A stretch of 11,579 bases of DNA from CAYZDV01 sp964477275 (lineage in GTDB: Bacteria > Acidobacteriota > Aminicenantia > Aminicenantales > Aminicenantaceae). A model generated the notes under the pieces. That model was not told where the DNA came from, did no database searches, and saw only the letters and a list, made by a program, of their open reading frames with translations. Every line of letters starts with the position of its first letter. Positions within the stretch are counted from its first letter, which is position 1. Shown here piece by piece: positions 1-8,174 of this stretch. Made by a program: the position numbers and the translations under genes. The DNA lies in contig CAYZDV010000061.1 in the NCBI GenBank assembly GCA_964477275.1, positions 1 to 11,579 of the forward strand. The letters run 5' to 3'.

Positions 1-2019
1 TCCATCGATTATGTCCTGAGCAAGACACAATTCCAGCTTCATACCCTTGTCACCGAGCAGCGTCACATCAAAACTTGGAACCTGAGCGAAGACATCCAGA
101 AAAACTGCAGCAAAGGGCTGAGCCAGCTTTTCTCGGTGGACGAGGACATCGTGAAGAAGCTTGAGGCCCTGACCAGTCAAACAGATATTCTGGAACAGGC
201 TTCCGGGGCCGTCGAAGAGGCTCTTCTCTCCGGTCAGCAGGTTTATATCTACGGCTGCGGGGCGACCGGGCGGCTGGCCAAACAGATGGAAAGTACCTTC
301 TGGCGTCCCTTCTGGAGAAAAGTCAAGGGAAAGGCCAGGCTCTGGAAAAAGCTTCAGCCGCAGCTCGGAGACTCGGTCGAAGAGCGGCTCATCGGCGAGA
401 TGACCGGTGGAGACAGGGCGCTCATCAGCTCTCTGGAAGGGTTTGAAGACCTGCAGCTCATCGGCCGCCTCCAGCTCGAAGACAGGAAAATCCGCCGGGG
501 GGATGTGGTCATCTGCGTCACCGAAGGCGGCGAAACTTCATCCGTCATCGGCACGATTCTGGCCGCTCTCGACCAGTGGAAAAACGAAAACGCCTATGAT
601 CCCGGAGAGAGCCGAAAGAAGCTCTACTTTGTCTACAACAACCCCGACGAGAAGCTCTACCCCTTTGAGCGGAGCCGCCGCGTTCTTGAAGAGCCGGGCA
701 TCACCAAAATCAACCTCGCCACCGGCCCTCAGGCCATCGCAGGGTCAACCCGGATGCAGGCAACGACCATTGAGACCTTTGTCATCGGGAACATTCTCCA
801 GAGAGGCATTGACCGAACCCTGAGAAGATTTCTCTCCGAAAAAGAGATGGCCGGTGTGGGCTTCACGAGCGAAATCCGGCTCGAGAGGAAGTTAAGGGAT
901 TTCTCCAGGCTTCTGGAACAGGTGAAGAGCTCCATCGGGGACATTGCCAGGTTCACTCAGCTTGAAGCCAGCACCTACGCTTCAGGACGATTCTCGACCT
1001 ACTTTGCGCACGAGGGGCTGATAACCGTTTTCATCGACAGCACCGAGCGAAGCCCGACTTTCCGCCTTTTTGCACTGGACACGGTGAAAGAGCCGCATCG
1101 AAAATGCTGGATTCAGGTCTGGACGCCAGCGGCCGGCCTTGAGGAGGCATGGCGCGGTTTTCTGGGAAGGCCGTTTCGCGGCCTCGCTCCCGAATTCTAC
1201 AGGGAGGCGTTTGAGGAAAAAATCGAAGATTCCTATCTCAGGAAAGCCGCTCTGGAGAGCCTGGGGAACGCCGGCGACGACCAGCAATTCCTCTATGATT
1301 TTTCCCTCTCTGCGTTCAACCTGAGGAAGCGGGGGCCGGAGCCAGGAGACCTGGCCGTGGCGGTCTGCCTCACGCCCGAGGAAAAGGAGCTCGCAAAGAA
1401 GAATTCCGAGTTTCGGCGCTTCATCGACCTTTTTTCCAGCAGGGATGGGAAGGTTGCTCTCATCCTGGTAACGGACTGGCCGTCGAGCAAAGTTTCCAGG
1501 CTCGTCGGGAAAATCCGCGGGCTGGATTTTCAGGGCGAAGATTCCCTGGTGGTTGTCAGAATCGGAACCCAGAACGACCCGCTCGGCCTCAATCAGCAGC
1601 TGGCCCTGAAACTCCTTCTCAACGCCCATTCCACTGCGGTCATGGCTCGCCTGGGCAAAGTCATTGGCAACACCATGACCAGCGTCAGCCCCGGCAACCT
1701 CAAGCTCATCGGGCGGGCCACCTACCTCATCCAGTCCCACGTCAATGACTACCTGACGCGGTCCCAGTGGGCGGAGCGCTTTGAGCCTCGAGAGCCCATC
1801 TCCTACGCTGAAGCCAACGCCGTGCTCTTCGATTCCATCGGCTTTCTCAAGGACAAGAGACAGGAAGCCGGCCAGACGGCCGAAGTGGCCCTTTCCATCA
1901 TCCGCATCCTCGAATCGCTGCGGCTTCAACGCGGCCTTTCCAACCAGGAAGCTCTGGGCATCGTCAACGAAAAAGGTCTGCGCCAGTACCTCTTCCACCT
2001 CATTTCTGAGGAACACTAA
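1..2019 (+). CDS. MurQ/glucokinase-regulator-like double SIS-domain protein, 5' end outside window
   Basis: The frame is open from base 1, so the gene begins upstream; the GTG at 136 is internal and about 672 residues are visible. The reading before 136 contains a TEQRH..T segment like the conserved N-terminal TE-R-x-x-T region of MurNAc-6-phosphate etherases. Next come a sugar-phosphate loop, IYGCGATGRL (bases 250-279), then QMESTF with the glutamate that aligns with the first catalytic Glu of MurQ, then LEGFED with the second. The SIS segment VTEGGETSSVIG follows, then TGPQAIAGSTRMQATT (718-765). A second SIS-like half ends in GNTMTSVSPGNLKLIGRATYLI (about 1666-1731), the typical MurQ/GCKR ending. 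A double SIS layout of this length matches GCKR-like proteins better than the roughly 300-residue single-SIS MurQ. The role is probably conversion of MurNAc-6-P or binding of a related sugar phosphate in the cytoplasm. Family assignment is firm; enzymatic versus regulatory function is open. The gene shares an operon with namZ. Confidence 0.8.
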   Translation, partial: SIDYVLSKTQFQLHTLVTEQRHIKTWNLSEDIQKNCSKGLSQLFSVDEDIVKKLEALTSQTDILEQASGAVEEALLSGQQVYIYGCGATGRLAKQMESTFWRPFWRKVKGKARLWKKLQPQLGDSVEERLIGEMTGGDRALISSLEGFEDLQLIGRLQLEDRKIRRGDVVICVTEGGETSSVIGTILAALDQWKNENAYDPGESRKKLYFVYNNPDEKLYPFERSRRVLEEPGITKINLATGPQAIAGSTRMQATTIETFVIGNILQRGIDRTLRRFLSEKEMAGVGFTSEIRLERKLRDFSRLLEQVKSSIGDIARFTQLEASTYASGRFSTYFAHEGLITVFIDSTERSPTFRLFALDTVKEPHRKCWIQVWTPAAGLEEAWRGFLGRPFRGLAPEFYREAFEEKIEDSYLRKAALESLGNAGDDQQFLYDFSLSAFNLRKRGPEPGDLAVAVCLTPEEKELAKKNSEFRRFIDLFSSRDGKVALILVTDWPSSKVSRLVGKIRGLDFQGEDSLVVVRIGTQNDPLGLNQQLALKLLLNAHSTAVMARLGKVIGNTMTSVSPGNLKLIGRATYLIQSHVNDYLTRSQWAERFEPREPISYAEANAVLFDSIGFLKDKRQEAGQTAEVALSIIRILESLRLQRGLSNQEALGIVNEKGLRQYLFHLISEEH

Positions 2020-2023
2020 GCGG

Positions 2024-3283
2024 ATGACCAAACAGATATTCCGAGCCGGCTGGCTCACGCTTCTGGCGTGGGGAACGGTGCTCTCTTTCCTTATGGTGGC
2101 CGGAATGTCTTCGGCAGCCGAAAAACGGGTCAAGCTGGGAGCTGAAGTCTTCCTCGAAGATTTTCCCCAGGAGCTGCGCGGGAAGTCCATCGGGCTGGTC
2201 ATCAACCAGGCCTCCATTCTTCCCGACGGAAAGTCCACACTTCAGGCTTTCGTTGAAAAAGGCCATCAGGTCAGGGCCATCTTTTCCCCGGAGCATGGAT
2301 TCGACGGCCTTGCCGAAGCCGGAGAGGAAGTGGCCGACAGCCTGCTCGGGGGGATTCGCATCTGGAGCCTTTACGGCAAAACGAAAAAGCCAACGCCAGA
2401 ACAGATGGAGGGAATCGAAGCCTTCATCTACGACATCCAGGACGTGGGAGTCCGCTTTTACACCTACATCACGACTCTGAAACATGTCCTGGAAGCCGCC
2501 TCCGAAGGAAGGATTTCCGTATACGTCTTAGACAGACCCAATCCCCTGGGAGGGGAAGTCATCGAAGGGCCCCTCATGCGGCCTGAATACGAGTCGTTCA
2601 TCGGAGCGCTCCCCATCCCGGTCCGGTACGGTTTGACGGCCGGTGAGCTGGCCATGATGATCAAGGGCGAGGGATGGATAGCGGGCGATTTTGACCTCCA
2701 CGTGGTCAGGATGAAAAACTGGAAGCGGAGCTTCTTCTGGGAAGACACCGGTCTGCGCTGGATCCCCACCTCCCCCAACATGCCCACGCCGGAGACCGCG
2801 CTCCTCTATCCTGGCGCGGGCATGCTCGGCGCTCTCAAGCTCAACGAGGGCGGGGGGACGGGCCATCCTTTCCTTCAGTTCGGCGCGCCATGGCTTGACA
2901 CTTCATTCATCATTCAGAAACTCAAGAGGGGGATGGAGTTCGGTCTCCAGCTCGAGGCTGTCAGCTACACCCCCCAATCCCTTCCAGGTAAAGTTATCCA
3001 CCCGATTTACGAAAATAGACTCTGCCGCGGAATTCGGGTCAGGGTCCAGGACAAGGGAAAAGTTCGCCCCATCCGCTTTTACCTTGCCTTTGTCCAGGCG
3101 CTGCTCGAAAAACACCGGGCCGATGTCTCCGTCAACTCCCGTGCCCTCAGCCAGATGTTCGGGAATGAGCTCTTGACCCGCTTTATCATGGCCCAGATGA
3201 GCCTCGAAGAGCTCATCTCGGAGATGGAGAAGGAGGAGGGAGTATTCAGGGAAAAGCGCCAGCCCTACCTTTTGTATGAGTAA
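2024..3283 (+). CDS. namZ: Exo-beta-N-acetylmuramidase NamZ-family (DUF1343) exported protein
   Basis: This 419-residue protein starts at ATG 2024, four bases after the upstream stop. A TGAGG at 2007-2011 is a weak, distant ribosome site, so translation is probably coupled to the upstream gene. Residues 1-32 form a signal peptide: a basic start, a hydrophobic core (LTLLAWGTVLSFLMVAG), then SSAA. The mature part has the DUF1343 hallmarks in order: GLVINQAS near 57, FSPEHGFDG near 87 (its Glu is a candidate catalytic residue), DIQDVGVRFYTYITT near 137, DRPNPLGG near 170, and SPNMPTPETALLYPG in the second half. NamZ enzymes remove terminal MurNAc from the non-reducing ends of peptidoglycan fragments outside the cytoplasm. 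In Bacillus subtilis namZ is likewise clustered with murQ. Length is normal for the family and nothing looks broken. The substrate is inferred from the family. Confidence 0.9.
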   Translation: MTKQIFRAGWLTLLAWGTVLSFLMVAGMSSAAEKRVKLGAEVFLEDFPQELRGKSIGLVINQASILPDGKSTLQAFVEKGHQVRAIFSPEHGFDGLAEAGEEVADSLLGGIRIWSLYGKTKKPTPEQMEGIEAFIYDIQDVGVRFYTYITTLKHVLEAASEGRISVYVLDRPNPLGGEVIEGPLMRPEYESFIGALPIPVRYGLTAGELAMMIKGEGWIAGDFDLHVVRMKNWKRSFFWEDTGLRWIPTSPNMPTPETALLYPGAGMLGALKLNEGGGTGHPFLQFGAPWLDTSFIIQKLKRGMEFGLQLEAVSYTPQSLPGKVIHPIYENRLCRGIRVRVQDKGKVRPIRFYLAFVQALLEKHRADVSVNSRALSQMFGNELLTRFIMAQMSLEELISEMEKEEGVFREKRQPYLLYE

Positions 3284-3286
3284 AAA

Positions 3287-3317
3287 AGTAAAAAAGGGGC
3301 CTGTCCCCTTTTTTACT
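3287..3317. terminator. Bidirectional intrinsic terminator hairpin between convergent genes
   Basis: The left arm AGTAAAAAAGGGG (3287-3299) and right arm CCCCTTTTTTACT (3305-3317) are perfect reverse complements, with loop CCTGT. The A6 tract in one arm pairs with the T6 tract in the other, so each strand shows a GC stem followed by a U-run. It begins four bases after the namZ stop and its right arm includes the first two bases of the complemented TAG of the subunit D gene, so it can end both converging transcripts. The core GGGGACAGGCCCC (minus strand) resembles a short palindromic repeat seen in many uncultured bacterial genomes, so it may have been a mobile REP-like element adopted as a terminator. 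Confidence 0.85.
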
Positions 3318-3927
3318 AGTGGCGGCGGACGACCTCCTTGACCCTCATTAACTGGACCTGGAAGGAGCGCTCCATCTCCTCCAGCCGGCCCGCGATGTAG
3401 CTGATGGTTTCTTTGATGCTTGGGATGAGGATGTGCTCCAGGGCGTTGACCCGCCGCCGGGTGACCTCAATCTCATGAGAAAGAAGCTCCACCGCTTTCC
3501 AGAGCCGGGCCAGCTCGAGGAGGTCCTCCAGCATCTCCTTCAGCTTCTTGATCCCGATATCGAGCTCGCTCTCCGTGTTCAGTAAATCATAATCAGACAA
3601 TTCCAGCTCTTTGATCTCAAAGCGGGGAATGGCGAGGTTGAACACTCTTTCTCTCTTTGCGGTGAGGACCAGCTTCCCTTCAGGGATGAGACGTTCCAGC
3701 TCCGGGCGGGAGTTGCGGGCCCGGACCAGGGCAAAGGAAAGGAGCGCTTTTTCCATTTTTGTTCCGACCGTTTCCTGAAGCTCCGAAAGCTGGCGCATGA
3801 GCTGGAGAAACCGACGCATGATCTCCTCCAGCTTATCCTTGAGGAGCTTGTGTCCCCGTTCGGCCAGCACCATCCGCCGCCGGAGGCGGAGAAGCTCCAT
3901 GCGGTTTGGGTTGACGCTGAGCCTCAT
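3316..3927 (-). CDS. atpD: V/A-type ATPase subunit D (central rotor shaft)
   Basis: This is a 203-residue protein. Subunit D is the long coiled-coil shaft that turns inside the A3B3 head and joins it to the C-subunit cap on the membrane ring. The N-terminal stretch NPNRMELLRLRRRMVLAERGHKLLKDK is the family signature, and helices at both ends (about 10-75 and 120-195) would pair as the antiparallel shaft. The length is typical (about 200-220). Its ATG (3927-3925) shares the sequence ATGA with the stop of the B gene, so translation is coupled. It is the last gene of the operon, and its TAG lies in the edge of the terminator hairpin. Confidence 0.95.
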   Translation of the reverse strand: MRLSVNPNRMELLRLRRRMVLAERGHKLLKDKLEEIMRRFLQLMRQLSELQETVGTKMEKALLSFALVRARNSRPELERLIPEGKLVLTAKRERVFNLAIPRFEIKELELSDYDLLNTESELDIGIKKLKEMLEDLLELARLWKAVELLSHEIEVTRRRVNALEHILIPSIKETISYIAGRLEEMERSFQVQLMRVKEVVRRH

Positions 3928-5300
3928 TCTTTTTCCCGGTAATATTTATCAATATACTCTGGCCGGATTCTCTTGAGCTCTGTCCTGGGAATGGTCCGCA
4001 CCAGTTTCCAGCCGAGGTCCAGGGTATCAATGACCGAGCGGGATTCGAACTCGCCCTGTCTGACAAACTCATCCTCGAAGAGGGCGGCAAACTTCAGATA
4101 CAGCTTGTCCACATCGCTCAAGGCGGCCTCGCCCAAGATCAGGGCCAGCTCCCTGGCTTCCTTGCCGCGGGCATAGCAGGCAAAGAGCTGGTTGAGAACA
4201 TCGGCGTGGTCCTCCCGTGTTTTTTCCTCGCCGATTCCTTTGTCCTTGAGACGGGAAAGGCTGGGCAGGACGTCGATCGGCGGGTAAATCCCCTTCCTGT
4301 GGATCTCCCGGCTGAGCATGATCTGCCCCTCGGTGATGTAGCCGGTCAGGTCGGCGATGGGATGGGTTTTGTCATCCTCCGGCATTGTCAGGATGGGGAT
4401 GAGGGTGATGGAGCCAGTCTTGCCCTTGATCCTTCCCGCCCGCTCATACATCGAGGCCAGGTCGGTATAGAGGTAGCCCGGGTAGCCTCTCCTGCCCGGA
4501 ATCTCCTTCCGGGCCGCGGAGATCTCCCGGAGTGCCTCGGCGTAAAAGGTCATGTCCACCAGAATCACCAGGACATGCATGTCCAGATCAAAGGCGAGAT
4601 ACTCGGCACAGGTCAGAGTCAGCCGCGGGGTGGCGATGCGCTCGATGGAAGGCTCGTTGGCCAGGTTGAGAAAGAGCACAGCCCTCTCCAGAGCGCCGGT
4701 GTTGCGAAAATCCTCGATGAAGAAGCTCGCCTCTTCGAAGGTGATGCCCATGGCGCCGAACACGACGGCAAACTTCTCCTCTTTCCCGAGGACTTTTGCC
4801 TGGCGGGCAATCTGGGCCGCGATCCGGGCATGGGGAAGACCGCTGCCTGAAAAAAGAGGCAGCTTCTGGCCCCTGACCAGAGGGTTCATTCCATCGATGG
4901 AAGAGATGCCGGTCTCGATAAACTCCGAAGGATAGTCCCTGGCATCGGGGTTGATGGGGTGCCCGGTGATGTCCAGCGTTTTCTCGGCGATGATCCGGGG
5001 TCCGCGGTCTTTCGGCCGGCCGGAGCCGTCGAAGATCCGGCCGATGATATCCTCCGAAACTGCCAGGTTCTGGGAACGCCCGAGAAACCTCACCCTGGAC
5101 TTATCCACATCGAGTCCGACCGTCCCCTCGAAGACCTGGACGACGGCTCTCTCTGTTGAAATATCGAGAACGGTTCCCCGGCGTAAGAGCCCATCCGCTG
5201 TCTCGAGTTCCACCAGCTCTCCGAACTTGACATCCCTGATTTTCTCCACGATCACGAGCGGCCCGACAATGTTGGAAACGGTCAGATATTCTCTATACAT
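3924..5300 (-). CDS. atpB: V/A-type ATPase subunit B (non-catalytic head subunit)
   Basis: This 458-residue protein is called from ATG 5300, which gives MYREYLTVSNIVGPLV, the usual B start. A GTG at 5309 would add three residues, but it sits in the probable ribosome site (GGTGAGG, 5304-5310). The ATG overlaps the end of the A gene by 8 bp (ATGTATAG). Three B subunits alternate with three A subunits. The normal B-type replacement of the P-loop is visible as GSGLPHARIAAQIARQA, so it binds but does not hydrolyse ATP. Other hallmarks are PGRRGYPGYLYTDLA, TMPEDDKTHPIADLTGYITEGQ and SLSRLKDKGIGEEKTREDH. Length and motifs are normal. The stop shares four bases with the start of the D gene. Confidence 0.96.
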   Translation of the reverse strand: MYREYLTVSNIVGPLVIVEKIRDVKFGELVELETADGLLRRGTVLDISTERAVVQVFEGTVGLDVDKSRVRFLGRSQNLAVSEDIIGRIFDGSGRPKDRGPRIIAEKTLDITGHPINPDARDYPSEFIETGISSIDGMNPLVRGQKLPLFSGSGLPHARIAAQIARQAKVLGKEEKFAVVFGAMGITFEEASFFIEDFRNTGALERAVLFLNLANEPSIERIATPRLTLTCAEYLAFDLDMHVLVILVDMTFYAEALREISAARKEIPGRRGYPGYLYTDLASMYERAGRIKGKTGSITLIPILTMPEDDKTHPIADLTGYITEGQIMLSREIHRKGIYPPIDVLPSLSRLKDKGIGEEKTREDHADVLNQLFACYARGKEARELALILGEAALSDVDKLYLKFAALFEDEFVRQGEFESRSVIDTLDLGWKLVRTIPRTELKRIRPEYIDKYYREKE

Positions 5301-7068
5301 TGTCCTCACCCTGCACGTTCTTCTGTCTCAATTCCCTGAAGACTTTATCCACCTCGATGTAGAGCTCCAGAATGCCCGCGTCATCCTCAGGGAGGAATTT
5401 CATCTTGGATATTTTCTCCCGGATTTCCAGGTTCAAAACGTGCTCCAGCCGCAGGCCCTCCTCGAGGGCTTTCAGGCCCAGATGGTGGAAGTGGAGGATG
5501 ATCCGCAGCATCAGATACTGTTTCCTGAGCGAAGTGTAGGTATCCTGGGGATGGAAAGCGTTCTGATGGAGGAAATCTTCCCTTATCGAGCGCGCCGACT
5601 CCAGGACGAGCCTTTCCCGGGCTGAGAGGGATTCCACTCCCACCAGCCGGGCGATTTCCTGAAGCTCGGATTCCTCCTCGAGAAGCTGCATGGCTTCCTG
5701 CCTGAGGTCGGGAAATTCTTCGGCCACACGGGTTGTCCAGTAATCCCTGATATTCGGGACATAGAGGGAGTAGCTCAGCAGCCAGTTGATGGCGGGGAAG
5801 TGCCGCATGTTGGCCAGCCTGTCGTCCAGGGCCCAGAAGACCTTGACCACCTTGAGCGTGGCCTGGACAACGGGGTCGGACAGGTCGCCGCCGGGCGGTG
5901 AGACCGCACCCATCACACTCAACGCTCCCTGCCTGCGGTCCGAACCGAGGCAGATGACCTTCCCGGCCCGCTCGTAGAATTCGGCGATGCGGCTGGCCAG
6001 ATAGGCGGGATAGCCCTCCTCGCCGGGCATCTCTTCCATCCGGCCGGAAATCTCCCTGAGGGCTTCGGCCCAGCGGCTGGAGGAGTCGGCCATCAGTGCT
6101 ACCGAGAAGCCCATGTCACGGAAGTATTCGGCGATGGTCATTCCGGTGTAGATGGAGGCTTCGCGCGCCGCCACCGGCATGTTGGAGGTGTTGGCGATGA
6201 TGACCGTCCTCTCCATCAGGGGCCGTCCGGTGTGAGGGTCCTCGAGCTCAGGGAAACTGAGGAGAAGGTCGGCCACCTCGTTGCCTCTTTCTCCGCAGGC
6301 TACGAAGACGATAATCTGGGCATTCGACCATCTGGCCAGCTGATGCTGGACCACCGTCTTTCCGCTCCCGAAAGGTCCGGGCACACAGCCGGTGCCGCCT
6401 TTGGCCAGAGGGAAAAGCGTATCAAGCACCCTCTGTCCGGTGGTCAGCGGCTCATCGGGCATCAGCCGTTCATGGACGGTGCGGTTCTTGCGGATCGACC
6501 AGGCCTGGTACATCTTGAGTTCCCTGACCTCTTTGCCGGTCTGGATGCGGGCCACCACTTCCTCGACGGTAAACTTCCCCTTCTTGACCTCGACCACCTC
6601 TCCGGCCACTCCGACAGGAACCATGATGCGGTGTTTGACGAGAGGTGTTTCCTGGACCTCTCCGAGGAAATCTCCCTCTCTGACAGTCTGGCCTTTGCTC
6701 GTCAGGGGAGTGAAACCCCATTTTTTCTTCCTGTCCAGAGGAGGGACTTCGACTCCCCTGGTGACGAAGTCTCCTTTCTGACTGCGGATGATGTCCAGCG
6801 GCCGCTGGATGCCATCATAGATGGAGCTCAGCAATCCCGGGCCCAGCTCAACGCTGAGCGGCTTTCCGCTCAGGAAAACCGGCTCTTCCGGACCGATTCC
6901 GGTGGTGTCCTCGTAGACCTGGATGAAGGCCAGGTCCTCTCTAAGCTCAATGATCTCGCCGATCAGCCCCAGCTCGCCAACCCTGACCATATCGTACATC
7001 CTGGCCCCCATGCATCCTGAGGCCACCAGCAGCGGACCGGCAACACGGATGATCCTACTGTGTTTCAT
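5293..7068 (-). CDS. atpA: V/A-type ATPase subunit A (catalytic subunit)
   Basis: This 591-residue protein hydrolyses or makes ATP at the A/B interface. It has an N-terminal beta-barrel, then the extra domain of about 90 residues specific to A subunits (about 110-190, with PVGVAGEVVEV). The P-loop GPFGSGKT lies at 231-238 and the catalytic-type Glu of ACGERGNE at about 260. The signature ADSSSRWAEALREISGRMEEMPGEEGYPAYL spans about 327-357, and a helical C-terminal domain follows. All nucleotide-site residues are present. The ATG lies inside the end of the F gene (14 bp overlap) and has an AGGAG three bases upstream. Length matches the family (580-600). The stop overlaps the B start by 8 bp. 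Confidence 0.97.
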   Translation of the reverse strand: MKHSRIIRVAGPLLVASGCMGARMYDMVRVGELGLIGEIIELREDLAFIQVYEDTTGIGPEEPVFLSGKPLSVELGPGLLSSIYDGIQRPLDIIRSQKGDFVTRGVEVPPLDRKKKWGFTPLTSKGQTVREGDFLGEVQETPLVKHRIMVPVGVAGEVVEVKKGKFTVEEVVARIQTGKEVRELKMYQAWSIRKNRTVHERLMPDEPLTTGQRVLDTLFPLAKGGTGCVPGPFGSGKTVVQHQLARWSNAQIIVFVACGERGNEVADLLLSFPELEDPHTGRPLMERTVIIANTSNMPVAAREASIYTGMTIAEYFRDMGFSVALMADSSSRWAEALREISGRMEEMPGEEGYPAYLASRIAEFYERAGKVICLGSDRRQGALSVMGAVSPPGGDLSDPVVQATLKVVKVFWALDDRLANMRHFPAINWLLSYSLYVPNIRDYWTTRVAEEFPDLRQEAMQLLEEESELQEIARLVGVESLSARERLVLESARSIREDFLHQNAFHPQDTYTSLRKQYLMLRIILHFHHLGLKALEEGLRLEHVLNLEIREKISKMKFLPEDDAGILELYIEVDKVFRELRQKNVQGEDNV

Positions 7069-7396
7069 CTTCTCCTCTTCTTCTAACCAAAGAATCCGAA
7101 CCTGTGGCTTTGATGGCCAACTCCCTCATCATCTGTTGAAGGCGGTCGGTGATCTTCCTGTAATCGGAAAATCCGACAACGACAGGACAGAACCTCGGCG
7201 CCAAGGCCTCGCGCTCGGGCTTCAGATGCTCCAGGAGGCTTTCGTGGACGAAGCAAAGGCCGTAATTTTCCCTTTGCACCGTCTCCAGTGCCTGCCGGGC
7301 TTCCTCGACATTCCGGGGAGAAAAAACCTTTATTCCCAGAGCCCTGAAGGCCAAAACGAGGTCGGCATCCCCGACCACCGCAACCTTGTCAAACAT
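7055..7396 (-). CDS. atpF: V/A-type ATPase subunit F (central stalk)
   Basis: This 113-residue protein corresponds to NtpG in the Enterococcus nomenclature. Subunit F is a small Rossmann-like protein that binds shaft subunit D and modulates rotation. The start MFDKVAVVGDADLVLAFRALGIKVF is the family pattern (VVGD..t..gFrl.G), and YGLCFVHESLLEHL matches the middle strand-helix. The ATG at 7396-7394 was chosen because it starts that motif and overlaps the C gene stop by 8 bp (ATGTTTGA); the same frame is open further upstream but that part is not homologous. Its last 14 bp overlap the A start. The length is normal (about 100-110). Confidence 0.92.
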   Translation of the reverse strand: MFDKVAVVGDADLVLAFRALGIKVFSPRNVEEARQALETVQRENYGLCFVHESLLEHLKPEREALAPRFCPVVVGFSDYRKITDRLQQMMRELAIKATGSDSLVRRRGEDETQ

Positions 7397-8174
7397 AGGT
7401 ATCGCTGATCCTTTCCTTGATATATTCGGCGGGAATGTGATGGATCTTCCCCGCTCCGACCAGCCGCACCAGGAACAGTTCCCGTTTCCGGGCCAGGCCG
7501 TAAGCAAAAACAGGCTCAGGACCGAAGACAATCTGTTTGGCTTTCCGCAGATAGCCCATCTGAAAATCCTCGATGGCCCTTTCCAGGACAAGGAACGTAT
7601 CCCTGGATTCCAGAGCAGCGGCAGCCCTGGAGAAAAGGTCCTGGTAAGGACTTCCCGTGAGCCTTTCTCCGACCTCCAGTAAAGGCTGGTCAAAATGATG
7701 GAGCAAGACCATTGGCTCCAGAAACCCGCCGTGGATCGCCAGTTCTTCCATTTTTTCTCTGCCCAGGCCCATGTACTTGATGCGAAAGAATATCTTGATG
7801 TTGGCCAGGTCGATTCTATGCCGGACATAATCTCTCAGGAAAGAATAGCCTGTCCTCAAGGCAATGGCCAGTGCTTTCGCCGGCCGAGCGTCTTCGAGGT
7901 AAAGGAAGAGAATCTCCTTTTCGAGGAGAATTTCCTTCAGCAGTCGGCGGGTCTTTTCTTCTTCCCTGTCCAGGCAGTCATCCAGCTCGTCGGAATCCCT
8001 GACCCGGATCATCTCTTCGGAGAAGCCTCCGGCATCAAAAACCAGCTTCATCGCCGAGGCGAAATCGCTCTCCTCCACCGCCTCTCTGAAAACGGATCTC
8101 TCCACCAACCACTTTTCCAGGGCGCGGACCCGGCCGACAGCATAGGCATAATCGAGTCGGGACGGTCTCTTCAT
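7389..8174 (-). CDS. atpC: V/A-type ATPase subunit C (AC39/d-type rotor cap), short form
   Basis: This 261-residue, mostly helical protein sits between the central shaft and the membrane ring. The N-terminal DYAYAVGRVRALEKWL is the AC39 start motif. DLANIKIFFRIKYMGLG in the middle is the conserved DxxNIKxxxRxK repeat. The ending FGPEPVFAYGLARKRELFLVRLV...AEYIKERI is the family C-terminus. Relatives such as the Thermus protein are about 320-350 residues, and the missing portion seems to include the first of the two N-L/I-K repeats. The frame is uninterrupted, so this is a compact form and not a broken gene. The ATG shares ATGA with the E gene stop; the AGGA before it is very close, so coupling is likely. 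Confidence 0.88.
   Translation of the reverse strand: MKRPSRLDYAYAVGRVRALEKWLVERSVFREAVEESDFASAMKLVFDAGGFSEEMIRVRDSDELDDCLDREEEKTRRLLKEILLEKEILFLYLEDARPAKALAIALRTGYSFLRDYVRHRIDLANIKIFFRIKYMGLGREKMEELAIHGGFLEPMVLLHHFDQPLLEVGERLTGSPYQDLFSRAAAALESRDTFLVLERAIEDFQMGYLRKAKQIVFGPEPVFAYGLARKRELFLVRLVGAGKIHHIPAEYIKERISDTYV

Noticed and set aside
1781..2023. An 81-codon upstream extension of the namZ frame
   Set aside because: The extension overlaps the conserved end of the MurQ-like gene and is low-complexity. The ATG at 2024 immediately precedes a clear signal peptide.
982..2238. A 418-codon open frame on the minus strand opposite the MurQ-like gene
   Set aside because: It runs antisense to a protein with clear family motifs, spans the junction into namZ, and its translation shows no recognisable family pattern. 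It is best explained by the GC-rich third positions of the real gene.
7397..7828. A 144-codon upstream extension of the subunit F frame
   Set aside because: It lies wholly inside the subunit C gene in another frame, has no homology pattern, and F proteins begin at the VVGD strand just after the chosen ATG.
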